From Calliopsis andreniformis (Eukaryota > Arthropoda > Insecta > Hymenoptera > Andrenidae): DNA of 64,000 nt. Below the pieces are notes generated by a model, which had not been told where the DNA came from, made no database searches, and saw only the letters and a program-made list of their open reading frames with translations. Where the stretch lies: the NCBI RefSeq assembly GCF_051401765.1, contig NW_027480422.1, positions 15,952,001 through 16,016,000 of the forward strand. The letters run 5' to 3'. Below, in pieces: positions 27,901 through 42,057 of the stretch (positions are counted from its first letter, which is position 1; each line of letters begins with the position of its first letter). A program made the position numbers and the translations under genes.

Positions 27901-28923
27901 TCCTGTTATACGATGGAAAACTGTTGGATTTTTTTTGTATTTTATGCTTCGGGCGTTGACTTCTAAGGCCCTAACTATTCGATCTGGTGGAACAACGCCC
28001 TATAGTGAAGCCTAGGTTGCCCGGAACGTAGATATGACCATTACCTTCACACTGGTTGCAATTATCCATTTTATACGATGGAAAAACTGTTGTATTTAAA
28101 CCGTATTTTATGCTTCTGGCGTTGACTTCTAATGCCCTACCTCTTCGATCTGGTGGTGCAACGCCCTAGAGTGAACCCTAGGTTGCCCCGTACGTTGAAA
28201 TGACCATAACTTACATACTGGTTGCAATTATTCGTTTTATACGATGGAAAAATTGTTGTATTTAAACCGTATTTTATGCTTCTGGCGTTGACTTCTAAGG
28301 CCCTAATTATTCGATGTGGTGGAGCAACGCCCTGGAGCAAAACCTAGGTTGCACGGACCGTAGAAATGACCATAACTTTCACACTGGTTGCAATTATTCA
28401 TTTTATACAATGGAAAAGCTGTTCTATTAATTTTGTATTTTATGCTTCGGGCGTTGACTTCTAAGGCCCTCACTATTGGATCTGGTGGACCAACGCCCTA
28501 GACTGAAGCGTAGGTTGCCAGGAACGTAGAAATGACCATCACTTTCACACTGTTTGCAATTATTCCTGTTACACGATGGAAGAACTGTTGTATTTATATT
28601 GTATTTTATGATTCGGGGGTTGACTTCTAAGGCCCTAACTATTCAATCTGGTGGAGCACCGCCCTAGAGTCAAGCCTAGGTTGCCCGGAACGCAGAAATG
28701 ACCATTACTTTCACACTGGTTGCAATTATTCGTTTTATACGATGGAAAAACTGTTGTATTTATTTTGTATTTGGTGCTTCTGGCGTTGACTTCTTAGGCC
28801 CTATCTATTGGATCTGGTGGACCAACGCCCTAGAGTGAAGCCTAGGTGGCCCGGAACGTGGAAATGACCATCACTTTCACACTGGTTGCAATTATTCCCG
28901 TTATACGATGGAAAAACTGTTGT
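21957..28923. repeat. 42-monomer higher-order block, copy 1 (6967 bp)
   Basis: Identity with the sequence 6967 bp downstream begins at 21957; the base before it differs (TGTTGCATTT against TGTTGTATTT). It extends to 29002, 79 bp past the start of copy 2. In the stretches I compared, only one base differed: T at 23808 against C at 30775. Inside the block a 12-monomer relation (1989 bp) links 26144-26720 with 28133-28709, and the same cassette also sits at 22493-23147. All short open frames recur exactly 6967 bp later, as the duplication requires. Confidence 0.96.
22493..23147. repeat. Mobile four-monomer cassette, first of about seven close copies
   Basis: A four-monomer unit recognised by TGGTGGTGCAACGCCCTAG, TTGCCCCGTACGTTGAAATG, CCCTAATTATTCGATGTGG, GGAGCAAAACCTAGG and CCCTCACTATTGGATCTGG in that order. 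It occurs at about 22493, 26144 and 28133, then 29460, 33111 and 35100 in the second 6967-bp copy, and at 59605. A more diverged version lies at about 50700-51070 (TTGCTCCGTACGTTG, GGAGCGAAACCTAGG). Here 'mobile' means only that the cassette recurs in several places; there is no transposase, terminal repeat or target duplication. Confidence 0.88.
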
Positions 28924-31900
28924 ATTTATATTGTATTTTATGCTTCTGGCGTTGACTTTTAAGGCCCTAACTATTCGATGTGGTGGAGCAACGCCCTAGA
29001 GTCAAGACTAGGTTGACGGGAGCGTAGAAATAACCATTACCTTCACAGTGTTTGGAATTATTCCTGTTATACAATAGAAAAACAGTTGGATTTTTATTGT
29101 ATTTTATGTTTCTGGCGTTGACTTCTATGGCCCTACCTCTTCGATCTGGTGGAGCAACGTCCTAGAGTCAAGCCTAGATTGCCCGGAACGTAGGTATGAC
29201 CATTACCTTCACACTGTTTGGAATTAATCCTGTTATACGATGGGAAACTGTTGGATTTTTTTTGTATTTTATGCTTCTGGCGTTGACTTCTAAGGCCGCA
29301 GCTATTCGATGTGGTGGAGCAACGCCCTAGAGTGAAGCCTAGGTTGCCTGAAACGTAGAAATGTCCATTACTTTCACACTGGTTGCAATTATTCGTTTTA
29401 TACGATGGAAAAACTGTTGTATTTATTTCGTATTTGGTGCTTCTGGCGGTGACTTCTATGGCCCTACCTCTTCGATCTGGTGGTGCAACGCCCTAGAGTG
29501 AACCCTAGGTTGCCCCGTACGTTGAAATGACCATAACTTTCATACTGGTTGCAATTATTCGTCTTATACGATGGAAAAACTGTTGTATTTAAACTGTGTT
29601 TTATGCTTCTGGCGTTGACTTCTAAGGCCCTAATTATTCGATGTGGTGGAGCAACGCCCAGGAGCAAAACCTAGGTTGCACGGACCGTAGAAATGACCAT
29701 AACCTTCACACTGGTTGCAATTATTCATTTTATACAATGGAAAAGCTGTTCTACTAATTTTGTATTTTATGCTTCGGGCGTTGACTTCTAAGGCCCTCAC
29801 TATTGGATCTGGTGGACCAACGCCCTAGACTGAAGCGTAGGTTGCCAGGAACGTAGAAATGACCATCACTTTCACACTGTTTGCAATTATTCCTGTTATA
29901 CGATGGAAGAACTGTTGTATTTATATTGTATTTTATGCTTCGGGGGTTGACTTCTATGGCCCTAACTATTCAATCTGGTGGAGCACCGCCCTAGAGTCAA
30001 GCCTAGGTTGCCCGGAACGCAGAAATGACCATTACTTTCACACTGGTTGCAATTATTCGTTCTATACAATGGAAAAACTGTTCTATTTATTTTGTATTTT
30101 ATGCTTCGAGCGCTGACTTCTAAGGCCCTATGTATTCGATCTGGTGGAGCGATGCCTCAGAGTGAAGTCTAGGATGCCCGGAACGTAGAAGTGACCATTA
30201 CTTTCACACTGGTTGCAATTATTCGTGATATACTATGGAAAAACTGTTGTACATATATCGTATTTTATGCTTCTGGCGTTGACTTCTCTGGCCCTAACTA
30301 TTCGATCTGGTAGAGCAACGCCCTAGGGTGAAGCCTAGGTTGCCCGGAACGTAGAAGTGGCCATTACTTTCACACTGGTTGCAATTATTCGTTTTATACG
30401 ATGGAAAAACTGTTGTACGTATATAGCATTTTATGCTTCTGGCGTTAACTTCTTAGGCCCTAACTATTCGATCTTGTGGAACAGCGCCCTAGAGTGAAGC
30501 CTAGGTTGCCCGGAACGTAGAACTGACCATTACCTTCACACTGGTTGCAATTACTCCAGTTATACGATGGAAAATCTGTTGTATTTATATTGTATTTTAT
30601 GCTTCTTGCGTTCACTTCTTAGGCCCTAACTATTCGACCTGATGGAGCACCGCCCTAGAGTGAAGCCGAGGTTGCCTGGAACGTAGAAATGACCATTACC
30701 TTCACACTGGTTGCAATTGTTCGTTTTATACGATGGAAAAACTGTTGTACATATATCGTACTTTCTGCTTCTGGCGTTGACTTCTTAGGCCCTAACTATT
30801 CGATCTGGTGGAGCAACGCCCTAGAGTGAAGCCTAGGTTGCCCGGAACGTAGATGTGACCATAACTTTCACACTGGTTGCAATTATCCCTTTTATACGAT
30901 GGAAAAGCTGTTGTATTTTTATTGTATTTTATGCTTCAGACGTTGACCTCTAAGGCCGCAGCTATTCGATGTGGTGGAGCAACGCCCTAGACTGAAGCCT
31001 AGGTTGCCCGGAACGTAGAAATGGCCATTACTTTCACACTGGTTGCAATTATTCGTTTTATACGATGGAAAAACTGTTGTACATATATCGTATTTTATGA
31101 TTCGGGCGTTGACTTCTATGGCCCTACCTCTTCGATCTGGTGGAACAACGCCCTAGAGTGAAGCCTAGGTTGCCCGTAACGTAGAAATGACCATCACTTT
31201 CACACTTGTTGCAATTACTCCTGTTATACGATGGAAAAACTGTTATACTTTTATCGTGTTTTATGGTTTCGGCGTTGACTTCTATGGCCCTACCTCTTCG
31301 ATCTGGTGGAGCAACGCCCTAGATTCAAGCCTAGATTGCCCGGAACGTAGATATGACCATTACCTTCACACTGTTTGGAATTATTCTTGTTATACGATGG
31401 AAAAACTGTGGTATTTATATTGTATTTTATGCTTCTGGCGTTGACTTCTAAGGCCCTATATATTCGATCTGGTGGAGCGATACCTCAGAGTTAAGTCTAG
31501 GATGGCCGGAACGTAGAAGTGGCCATTACTTTCACACTGGTTGCAATTATTCGTGATATACGATGGAAAAACTGTTGTACATATATCGTATTTTATGCTT
31601 CTGGCGTTGACTTCTTAGGCCCTAACTATTCGATCTGGTAGAGCAACGCCCTAGGCTGAAGCCTAGGTTGCCCGGAACGTAGAAGTGGCCATTACTTTCA
31701 CACTGGTTGCAATTATTCGTTTTATACGATGGAAAAACTGTTGTATTTATTTTGTATTTGGTGCTTCTGGCGTTGACTTCTTAGGCCCTAACCATTGGAT
31801 CTGGTGGACCAACGCCCTAGAGTGAAGCCTAGGTGACCCGGAACGTGGAAATGACCATGACTTTCACACTGGTTGCAATTATTCCCGTTATACGATGGAA

Positions 31901-34900
31901 AAACTGTTGTATTTATATTGTATTTTATGCTTCTGGCGTTGACTTTTAAGGCCCTAACTATTCGATGTGGTGGAGCAATGCCCTAGAGTGAAGCCTAGGT
32001 TGACGGGAGCGTAGAAATGACCGTCACTTTCACACTTGTTGCAATTACTCCTGTTATACGATGGAAAAACTGTTATATCTTTATCGTATTTTATGCTTCT
32101 GACGTTGACTTCTTAGGCCCTAACTATTGGATCTGGTGGACCAACGCCATAGAGTGAAGCCTAGGGGGCCCGGAACGTGGAAATGACCATCACTTTCACA
32201 CTTGTTGCAATTATTCCCAGTATACGATGGAAAAACTGTTGTATTTATATCGTATTTTATGCTTCGGGCATTGACTTCTATGGCCCTACCTCTTCGATCT
32301 GGTGGAGCAACGCCCTAGAGTCAAGCCTAGATAGCCCGGTACGTAGATACGACCATTACTTTCACACTGGTTGCAATTACTCCTGTTATACGATGGAAAA
32401 ACTGTTATATCTTTAACGTATTTTATGCTTCGGGCATTGACTTCTATGGCCCTACCTCTTCGATCTGGTGGAGCAACGCCTTCGAGTGAACCCTAGATTG
32501 CCCCGAACGTAGATGTGACCATTACTTTCACACTGGTTGAAATTATTCGTTTTATACGATGGAAAAACTGTTGTATTTATTTTGTATTTGGTGCTTCTGG
32601 CGTTGACTTCTTAGGCCCTAACTATTGGATCTGGTGGATCAACGCCATAGAGTGAAGCCTAGGAGGCCCGGAACGTGGAAATGACCATCACTTTCACACT
32701 GGTTGCAATTATTCCCGGTATACGATGGAAAAATTGTTGCATTTATATTGTATTTTATGCTTCTGGCGTTGACTTTTAAGGCCCTAACTATTCGATGTGG
32801 TGGATCAACGCCCTAGAGTGAAGCCTAGATTGCCCGGGACGTAGATATGACCATTACCTTCACACTGTTTGGAATTATTCCTGTTATACGATGGAAAACT
32901 GTTGGATTTTTTTTGTATTTTATGCTTCGGGCGTTGACTTCTAAGGCCCTAACTATTCGATCTGGTGGAACAACGCCCTATAGTGAAGCCTAGGATGCCC
33001 GGAACGTAGATATGACCATTACCTTCACACTGGTTGCAATTATCCGTTTTATACGATGGAAAAACTGTTGTATTTAAACCGTATTTTATGCTTCTGGCGT
33101 TGACTTCTAAGGCCCTACCTCTTCGATCTGGTGGTGCAACGCCCTAGCGTGAACCCTAGGTTGCCCCGTACGTTGAAATGACCATAACTTACATACTGGT
33201 TGCAATTATTCGTTTTATACGATGGAAAAATTGTTGTATTTAAACCGTATTTTATGCTTCTGGCGTTGACTTCTAAGGCCCTAATTATTCGATGTGGTGG
33301 AGCAACGCTCTGGAGCAAAACCTAGGTTGCACGGACCGTAGAAATGACCATAACTTTCACACTGGTTGCAATTATTCATTTTATACAATGGAAAAGCTGT
33401 TCCATTAATTTTGTATTTTATGCTTCGGGCGTTGACTTCTAAGGCCCTCACTATTGGATCTGGTGGACCAACGCCCTAGACTGAAGCGTAGGTTGCCAGG
33501 AACGTAGAAATGACCATCACTTTCACACTGTTTGCAATTATTCCTGTTATACGATGGAAGAACTGTTGTATTTATATTGTATTTTATGTTTCGGGGGTTG
33601 ACTTCTAAGGCCCTAACTATTCAATCTGGTGGAGCACCGCCCTAGAGTCAAGCCTAGGTTGCCCGGAACGCAGAAATGACCATTACTTTCACACTGGTTG
33701 CAATTATTCGTTCTATACAATGGAAAAACTGTTCTATTTATTTTGTATCTTATGCTGCGGGCGTTGACTTCTAAGGCCCTAACTATTGGATCTGGTGGAC
33801 CAACGCCCTAGAATGAAGCCTAGGTTGCCCGGAATGTGAAATGACCATATCTTTCACACTGGTTGCAATTATTCCTGTTATACGGTGGAAAAACTGTTGT
33901 ATTTATGTTATATTTTATGCTTCTGGCGTTGACTTCTAAATCCCTAACAGTTCGATGTGGTGGAGCAACGACCTAGAGTGAAGCCTAAGTTTCCGGGAAC
34001 GTAGAAATGACCATAACTTTCACACTGGTTGCAATTATTCGTTTTATACAATGGAAAAACTGTTCTATATATTTTCTATTTTATGCTTCGGGCGTTGACT
34101 TCTAAGGCACTAACTATTCGATCTGGACGAGCAACGCACTAGAGTGAAGCCTAGGTTGTCCGGAACATAGACAAGACCATATCCTTCACACTGGTTGCAA
34201 TTATTCCTGTTATACGATGGAAAAGCTGTTGTATTTATATTGTATTTTATTCTTCTGGCGTTGACTTCTAAATCCCTAACTATTCGGTCTGGTGGAGCAG
34301 CGACCTAGAGTGAAGCCTAGGTTGCCCGGAACGTAGAAATGACCATAACTTTCACACTGGTTGCAATTATTCGTTTTATACAATGGAAAGATTGTCCTAT
34401 TTATATTGTATTTTATGCATCTGGCATTCACTTCTAAGGCCCTAACTATTCGATGTGGTGGTGCAACGCCCAGTGCGAAACCTAGGTTCTCCGGAACGTA
34501 GAAATGACAATTACTTTCACACGGGTTGCAATTATTCCTGTTATACGATGAACAAACTGTTGGATTTTTATTGTACTTTATGCTTCGGGCATTGATTTCT
34601 ATGGCCCTACCTCTTCGATCTGGTGGAGCAACGCCCTAGAGTGAAGCGTAGGTTGCCCCGTACGTTGAAATGACCATGACTTTCATACTGGTTGCAATTA
34701 TTCCCGGTATACGATGGAAAAATTGTTGCATTTATATTGTATTTTATGCTTCAGGCGTTGACTTTTAAGGCCCTAACTATTCGATGTGGTGGAGCAACGC
34801 CCTAGAGTGAAGCCTAGATTGCCCGGAACGTAGATATGACCATTACCTTCACACTGTTTGGAATTATTCCTGTTATACGATGGAAAACTGTTGGATTTTT

Positions 34901-35890
34901 TTTGTATTTTATGCTTCGGGCGTTGACTTCTAAGGCCCTAACTATTCGATCTGGTGGAACAACGCCCTATAGTGAAGCCTAGGTTGCCCGGAACGTAGAT
35001 ATGACCATTACCTTCACACTGGTTGCAATTATCCATTTTATACGATGGAAAAACTGTTGTATTTAAACCGTATTTTATGCTTCTGGCGTTGACTTCTAAT
35101 GCCCTACCTCTTCGATCTGGTGGTGCAACGCCCTAGAGTGAACCCTAGGTTGCCCCGTACGTTGAAATGACCATAACTTACATACTGGTTGCAATTATTC
35201 GTTTTATACGATGGAAAAATTGTTGTATTTAAACCGTATTTTATGCTTCTGGCGTTGACTTCTAAGGCCCTAATTATTCGATGTGGTGGAGCAACGCCCT
35301 GGAGCAAAACCTAGGTTGCACGGACCGTAGAAATGACCATAACTTTCACACTGGTTGCAATTATTCATTTTATACAATGGAAAAGCTGTTCTATTAATTT
35401 TGTATTTTATGCTTCGGGCGTTGACTTCTAAGGCCCTCACTATTGGATCTGGTGGACCAACGCCCTAGACTGAAGCGTAGGTTGCCAGGAACGTAGAAAT
35501 GACCATCACTTTCACACTGTTTGCAATTATTCCTGTTACACGATGGAAGAACTGTTGTATTTATATTGTATTTTATGATTCGGGGGTTGACTTCTAAGGC
35601 CCTAACTATTCAATCTGGTGGAGCACCGCCCTAGAGTCAAGCCTAGGTTGCCCGGAACGCAGAAATGACCATTACTTTCACACTGGTTGCAATTATTCGT
35701 TTTATACGATGGAAAAACTGTTGTATTTATTTTGTATTTGGTGCTTCTGGCGTTGACTTCTTAGGCCCTATCTATTGGATCTGGTGGACCAACGCCCTAG
35801 AGTGAAGCCTAGGTGGCCCGGAACGTGGAAATGACCATCACTTTCACACTGGTTGCAATTATTCCCGTTATACGATGGAAAAACTGTTGT
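28924..35890. repeat. 42-monomer higher-order block, copy 2 (6967 bp)
   Basis: Tandem copy of 21957-28923. The match runs on 79 bp past the formal end and stops at 35970, where GAGTGAAGCCTAGG replaces GAGTCAAGACTAGG. Continuity of monomer phase at both joins fits unequal crossing over or a replication-slippage-type event. Because the copies are almost indistinguishable, an assembly duplication must also be considered. Confidence 0.96.
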
Positions 35891-37409
35891 ATTTATATTG
35901 TATTTTATGCTTCTGGCGTTGACTTTTAAGGCCCTAACTATTCGATGTGGTGGAGCAACGCCCTAGAGTGAAGCCTAGGTTGACGGGAACGTAGAAATGA
36001 CCATTACCTTCACACTGTTTGGAATTATTCCTGTTATACGATGAAACAACTGTTGTATTTTTATTTTATTTTATGCTTCTGGCGTTGACGTCTAAGGCCC
36101 TAACTATTCGATCTGGTGGAGCAACGCCCTAGAGTGAAGCCTAGGATTACCGGAGCGTAGAAATGACTATTACCTTCACACTGTTTGCAATTATTCCCGT
36201 CATGCGATGGAAAAACTGTTGGATTTTTATTGTACTTTATGCTTCTGGCGTTGACTTCTAAGGCCCTATCTATTCGATCTGGTGGAGCAATGCCTCAGAG
36301 TTAAGTCTAGGATGCCCGTAACGCTGAAATGGCCATTACTTTCACACTGGTTGCAATTATTCGTTTTAGACGATGGAAAAGCTGTTGTATTTATATTGTA
36401 TTTTATGCATCTGGCGTTGACTTCTTAGGCCCTAACTATTCGATCCAGTGGAGCAACGCCCTAGAGTGAAGTCTAGATTGCCCGGAACGTAGAAATGACC
36501 ATTACTTTCACACTGGTTGCAATTACTCCTGTTATACGATGGAAAAACTGTTATATCTTTAACGCATTTTATGCTTCGGGCATTGACTTCTATGGCCCTA
36601 CCTCTTCGATCTGGTGGAGCAACGCCCTCGAGTGAAGCCTAGGTTGCCCCGTACGTTGAAATGACCATAACTTTCATACTGGTTGCAATTGCTCCTGTTA
36701 TACGTTGGAAATACTGTTATACCTTTAACGTATTTTATGCTTCGGGCATTGACTTCTATGGCCCTACCTCTTCGATCTGGTGGAGCAACGACCTAGATTC
36801 AAGACTAGATTGCCCGGAACGTAGATATGACCATTACTTTCACACTGGTTGCAATTATTCGTTTTATACGATGGAAAAACTGTTGTATTTATTTTGTATT
36901 TGGTGCTTCTGGCGTTGACTTCTTAGGCCCTAACTATTGGATCTGGTGGACCAACGCCCTAGAGTGAAGCCTAGGTGGCCCGGAACGTGGAAATGACCAT
37001 CACTTTCACACTGGTTGCAATTATTCCCGTTATACGATGGAAAAACTGTTGTATTTATATTGTATTTTATGCTTCTGGCGTTGACTTCTAAGGCCGCAGC
37101 TATTCGATGTGGTGGAGCAACGCCCTAGAGTGAAGCCTAGGTTGCCTGAAACGTAGAAATGTCCATTACTTTCACACTGGTTGCAATTATACCTGTTATA
37201 CGATGAAACAACTGTTGTATTTTTATTTTATTTTATGCTTCTGGCGTTGACGTCTAAGGCCCTAACTATTCGATCTGGTGGAGCAACGCCCTAGAGTGAA
37301 GCCTAGGTTTACCAGAGCGTAGAAATGACTATTACCTTCACACTGTTTGCAATTATTCCCGTCATGCGATGGAAAAACTGTCGGATTTTTATTGTACTTT
37401 ATGCTTCTG
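35891..37409. repeat. Mosaic satellite segment related to 61.5-62.8 kb
   Basis: About 9 monomers between the two large duplications. From 36366 it matches 61534 onward (offset 25168), including TTAGACGATGGAAAAGCTG, GATCCAGTGGAGCAACGCC and GCAATTGCTCCTGTTATACG. Around 37080 the partner contains one additional monomer (about 62245-62410), after which the offset is 25333. Monomers with TTTACC(A/G)GAGCG and CCCGTCATGCGATGG resemble 8.3-8.5 and 10.5-10.7 kb. Confidence 0.85.
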
Positions 37410-39749
37410 GCGTTGACTTCTAAGGACGTAGCTATTCGATCTGGTGGAACGACGACCTAGACTGAAGCCAAGGTTGCCCGGAACGTAGAAATGGCCATTA
37501 CTTTCACACTGTTTGCAATTGTTCCTGTTATACTATGGAAAAACTGTTGTATTTTTATTGTATTTTATGCTTCTGGCGTTGACTTCTTAGGCCCTAACTA
37601 TTCCATCCAGTGGAGCAACGCCCTAGAGTGAAGTCGAGATTGCCCGGAACGTAGAAATGACCATTACTTTCACACTGTTTGCAATTATTCATTTTATACG
37701 ATGGAAATACTGTTGTATTTATATTGTATTTTATTCTTCTGGTGTTGACTTTTAAGGCCCTAACTATTCGATGTGGTGGCGCAACGCCCTAGAGTGAAGC
37801 CTAGGTTTCCCGGAACGTAGAAATGACCATTAGTTTCACACTGTTTGCAATTATTCCTGTTATACTATGGAAAAACTGTTGTATATTTATTGTATTTTAT
37901 GCTTCTGGCGTTGACATCTTAGGCCCTAAATATTCGATCCGGTGGAGCATCGCCCTAGAGTGCAGCCTGTGTTGCACGGAACGTATAAATGACCATAAGT
38001 TTCTCTCTGGTTGCAATCATTCGTTTTATAAAATGGAAAAGCTGTTCTATTAGTTTTGTATTTTATGCTTCGGGCGTTGACTTCCAAGGACGTAGCTATT
38101 CGATCTGGTGGAACAACGCCATAGAGTGACGCCTAAGTTGCCCGGGCCGTAGAAATGACCATTCCTTTCACACTGGTTGCAATTATTCGTTTTTTACGAT
38201 GGAAAAACTGTTGTATTTATTTTGTATTTGGTGCTTCTCGCGTGGACTTCTTAGGCCCCAACTATTGGATCTGGTGGACCAACGCCCTAGAGTGTTGCCT
38301 CGGTTGCCCGGAACGTAGAAATGACCATTACTTTCACACTGCTTGCAATTATTCATTTTATACGATGGTAAAACTGTTGTACTGATACTGTATTTTATTT
38401 TTCTGGCATTCACTTTTAAGGCCCTAACTATTCGATGTGGTGGAGCAACGCCCTAGAGTGAAGCATAGGTTGACCGGAACGCAGAAATGACCAGTACTTT
38501 CACACTGGTTGCAATTGTTCCTGTTATACGATGGAAAAACTGTTGCATTTATATTGTATTTTATGCTTCTGGCGTTGACTCCTAAGGCCCTAACTATTCA
38601 ATCTGGTGGAGCAACGCCCTAGAGTGAAGAATAGGTTGCCCGGAATCGTGAAATGACCATTACATTTACACAGGTTGCTATTATTCGTTCTATATGATGG
38701 AAAAACTGTTGTATTTATATTGTATTTTATGCTTCTGGCGTTGACTTCTTAGGCCCTAACTGTTCGTTCTGGTAGAACAACGACCTAGAATGAAGCCAAG
38801 GTTGCCCGAAACGTAGAAATGGCCATCACTTTCACTCTGGTTTCAATTATTCATGCTATACGATGGAAAAACTGTTGTATTTTTATTGTATTTTATGCTT
38901 CTGGCGTTGACTTCTTAGGCCCTAAATATTCGATCCGGTGGAGCATCGCCCTAGAGTGAGGCCTAGGTTGCCCGGAACGTAGAAATGACCGTTACTTTCA
39001 CAATGTTTACAATCATTAATTGTATACGATGGAAAAACTGTTGTATTTATATTGTATTTTATGCTTCTGGCGTTGACTTCTATGGCCGTAGCTAATCGCT
39101 GTGTTGGAGCAATGCCCTAGAGTGCAGCCTATGTTGCACGGAACGTATAAATGACCATAAGTTTCACTCTGGTTGCAATCATTCGTTTTATACAATGGAA
39201 AAACTGTTCTATTAATTTTGTATTTTATGCTTCGGGCGTTGACTTCTAAGGGCCTAGCTATTCGATCTGGTGGAGCAACGGCCTAGCGTGTAGCCTAGGT
39301 CGCCCGGAACGTAGAAATGACCATCACTTGCAATCTGGTTGCAATTATTCCTGTTATACGATGGAAAAACTGTTGTATTTTTATTTTATTTTATGCTTCT
39401 GGCGTTGACTTCTAAGGCCCTAGCTATTCGATCTGGTGGAGCAACGCCCTAGAGTCAAGCCTAGGTTGCACGGAAAGTAGAAAAGATACATTATTTTCGC
39501 ACTGATTGCAACTATTCATTTTATACGATGGAAGATCTGTTGCATTTATATTGTATTTTATGCTTCTGGCGTTGACTTCTAAGGACGTAGCTATTCGATC
39601 TGGTGGAACAACGCCATAGAGTGAAGCCTAAGTTGCCCGGGCCGTAGAAATGACCATTACTTTCACACTGGTTGCAATTATTCGTTTTTTACGATGGAAA
39701 AACTGTTGTACTTATATTGTATTTTGTTCTTCGGGCGTTGAATTCTAAG
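37410..39749. repeat. 14-monomer block, copy 1 (2340 bp)
   Basis: Matches 42058-44397 at offset 4648. The left edge falls at GCGTTGACTTCTAAGG and the right edge at GAATTCTAAG, where this copy continues TCCCTAGC and the partner GCCCTACC. Several scattered differences are visible: ACTATGGAAAAAC against ACTAAGGAAAAAC near 37865, and AAGCATAGG against AAGCCTAGG near 38461. The pair therefore looks older or less homogenised than the 6967-bp pair. It shares the rare GCTTCTCGCGTGGACTTC and GCCCGGGCCGTAG forms. Confidence 0.94.
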
Positions 39750-42057
39750 TCCCTAGCTATTCGACCTGGTGGAGCAACGCCCTAGAGAGGTGCCTAGTTC
39801 GCCCGGAACGTGGAAGTGGCCATCACTTTCACACTGGTTGCAATTATTCGCTTTATGCAATGGAAAAACTGTTCTATTAATTTTGTATTTAATGCTTCGG
39901 GCGTTGACTTCTAAGGCCCTACCTCTCCGATCTGGTGGAGCAACGCCCTAGATTCAAGCCTAGATTGTTCGGAACATAGATATGACCATTACTTTCACAC
40001 TGGTTGCAATTATTCGTTTTATACGATGGAAAAACTGTTGTATTTATTTTGTATTTGGTGCTTCTGGCGTTGACTTTTAAGGCCCTAACTATTCTATGTG
40101 GTGGAGCAACGCCCTAGAGTGAAGCCTAGGTTGACGGGAGCGTAGAAATGACCATTACCTTCACACTGTTTGGAATTAGTCCTGTTATGCGATGGAAAAC
40201 TGTTGGATTTTTATCGTATTTTATGCTTCTGGCGTTGACTTCTAAGGCCGTAGCTATTCGATGTGGTGGAGCAACGCCCTAGAGTGAAGCCTAGGTTGCA
40301 CGAAGCGTAGAAATGACTATAACTTTCACACTGGATGCAATTACTCCTGTTATACGATGGAAAAACTGTTACACTTTTATCGTATTTTATGCTTCGGGCA
40401 TTGACTTCTATGGCCCTACCTCTTCGATCTGGTGGAGCAACGCCCTAGATGCAAGCCTAGATTGCCCGGAACGTAGATATGACCATTACTTTCACACTGG
40501 ATGCAATTATTCGTGATATACGATGGAAAAACTGTTGCATTTATTTTGTATTTTATGCTTCGGGCGTTGACTTCTAAGGCCCTGGCTATTGGATTTGGTG
40601 GAGCAACGCCCTAGAGTGGAGCCTAGGTTGCCTGAAACGTAGAAATGTCCATTACTTTCACAGTGGTTGCAATTATTCATGCTATACGATGGAAAAGGTG
40701 TTGTATTTTTATTGTACTTTATGCTTCTGGCGTTAACTTCTCGTGCCCTAACTATTCGATCTGGTGGAGCAACGCCCTAGAGTGAAGCCTAGGTTGCCCG
40801 GAACGTAGAAATGACCATTACTTCCACACTATTTGCAATTATTCATTTTATACGATGAACAAACTGTTGGATCTTTATTGTACTTTATGCTTCTGGCGTT
40901 GACTTCTAAGGCCCTATGTATTCGATCTGGTGGAGCGATGCCACAGAGTTAAGTCTAGGATGCCCGGAACGTAGAAGTGACGATTACTTTCACACTGGTT
41001 GCAATTATTCGTGATATACGATGGAAAAACTGTTGTACATATATCCTATTTTATGCTTCTGGCGTTGACTTCTCAGGCCCTAACTATTCGATCTGGTAGA
41101 GCAACGCCCTAGGGTGAAGCCTAGGTTGCCCGGAACGTAAAAGTGGCCATTACTTTCACACTGGTTGCAATTATTCGTTTTATACGATGGAAAAACTGTT
41201 GTACGTATACCGTATTTTATGCTTCTGGCGTTAACTTCTTAGGCGCTAACTATTCGATCTTGTGGAACAGCGCCCTAGAGTGAAGCCTAGGTTGCCCGGA
41301 AAGTAGAAATGACCATTACTTTCACACTGGTTGCAATTACTCCAGTTATACGATGGAAAATCTGTTGTATTTATATTGTATTTTATGCTTCTTGCGTGCA
41401 CTACTTAGGCCCTAACTATTCGACCTGATGGAGCACCGCCCTAGAGTGAAGCCGAGGTTGCCTGGAACGTGGAAATGACCATTACCTTCACACTGGTTGC
41501 AATTATTCGTTTTATACGATGGAAAAACTGTTGTACATATATCGTATTTTATGCTTCTGACGTTGACTTCTTAGGCCCTAACTATTCGATCTGGTGGAGC
41601 AACGCCCTAGAGTGAAGCCTAGGTTGCCCGGAACGTAGCAATGACCATAACTTTCACACTGGTTGCAATTATCCCTTTTATACGATGGAAAAGCTGTTGT
41701 ATTTTTATTGTACTTTATGCTTCTGGCGTTTACTTCTAAGTCCCCCGCTATTCGATCTGGTGGAGCAACGCCCTAGAGTGAAGCCTAGGTTGCCCGGGAC
41801 GTAGAAATGGCCGTTACTTTCACAATGTTTACAATCATTAATTGTATACGATGGAAAAACTGTTGTATTTATATTGTATTTTATGCTTCTGGCGTTGACT
41901 TCTATGGCCGTAGCTAATCGCTGTGTTGGAGCAATGCCCTAGAGTGCAGCCTATGTTGCACGGAACGTATAAATGACCATAAGTTTCACTCTGGTTGCAA
42001 TCTTTCGTTTTATACAATGGAAAAACTGTTCTATTAATTTTGTATTTTATGTTTCGG
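39750..42057. repeat. Satellite segment between the two 14-monomer copies
   Basis: About 14 monomers. The first has the rare GAGAGGTGCCTAGTTCGCCC; 39836-40060 is repeated at 44656-44880 (CGCTTTATGCAATGG, then CCCTACCTCTCCGATC, then GATTGTTCGGAACATAG). The stretch 40880-41700 resembles 23160-23950: CTATGTATTCG, GCGTATAC, GATCTTGTGGAACAGCGCC and CGACCTGATGGAGCACCGCC occur in the same order. The stretch 41813-42040 repeats variants also found at 38992-39220 and 43638-43860. No gene or insertion seen. Confidence 0.85.
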
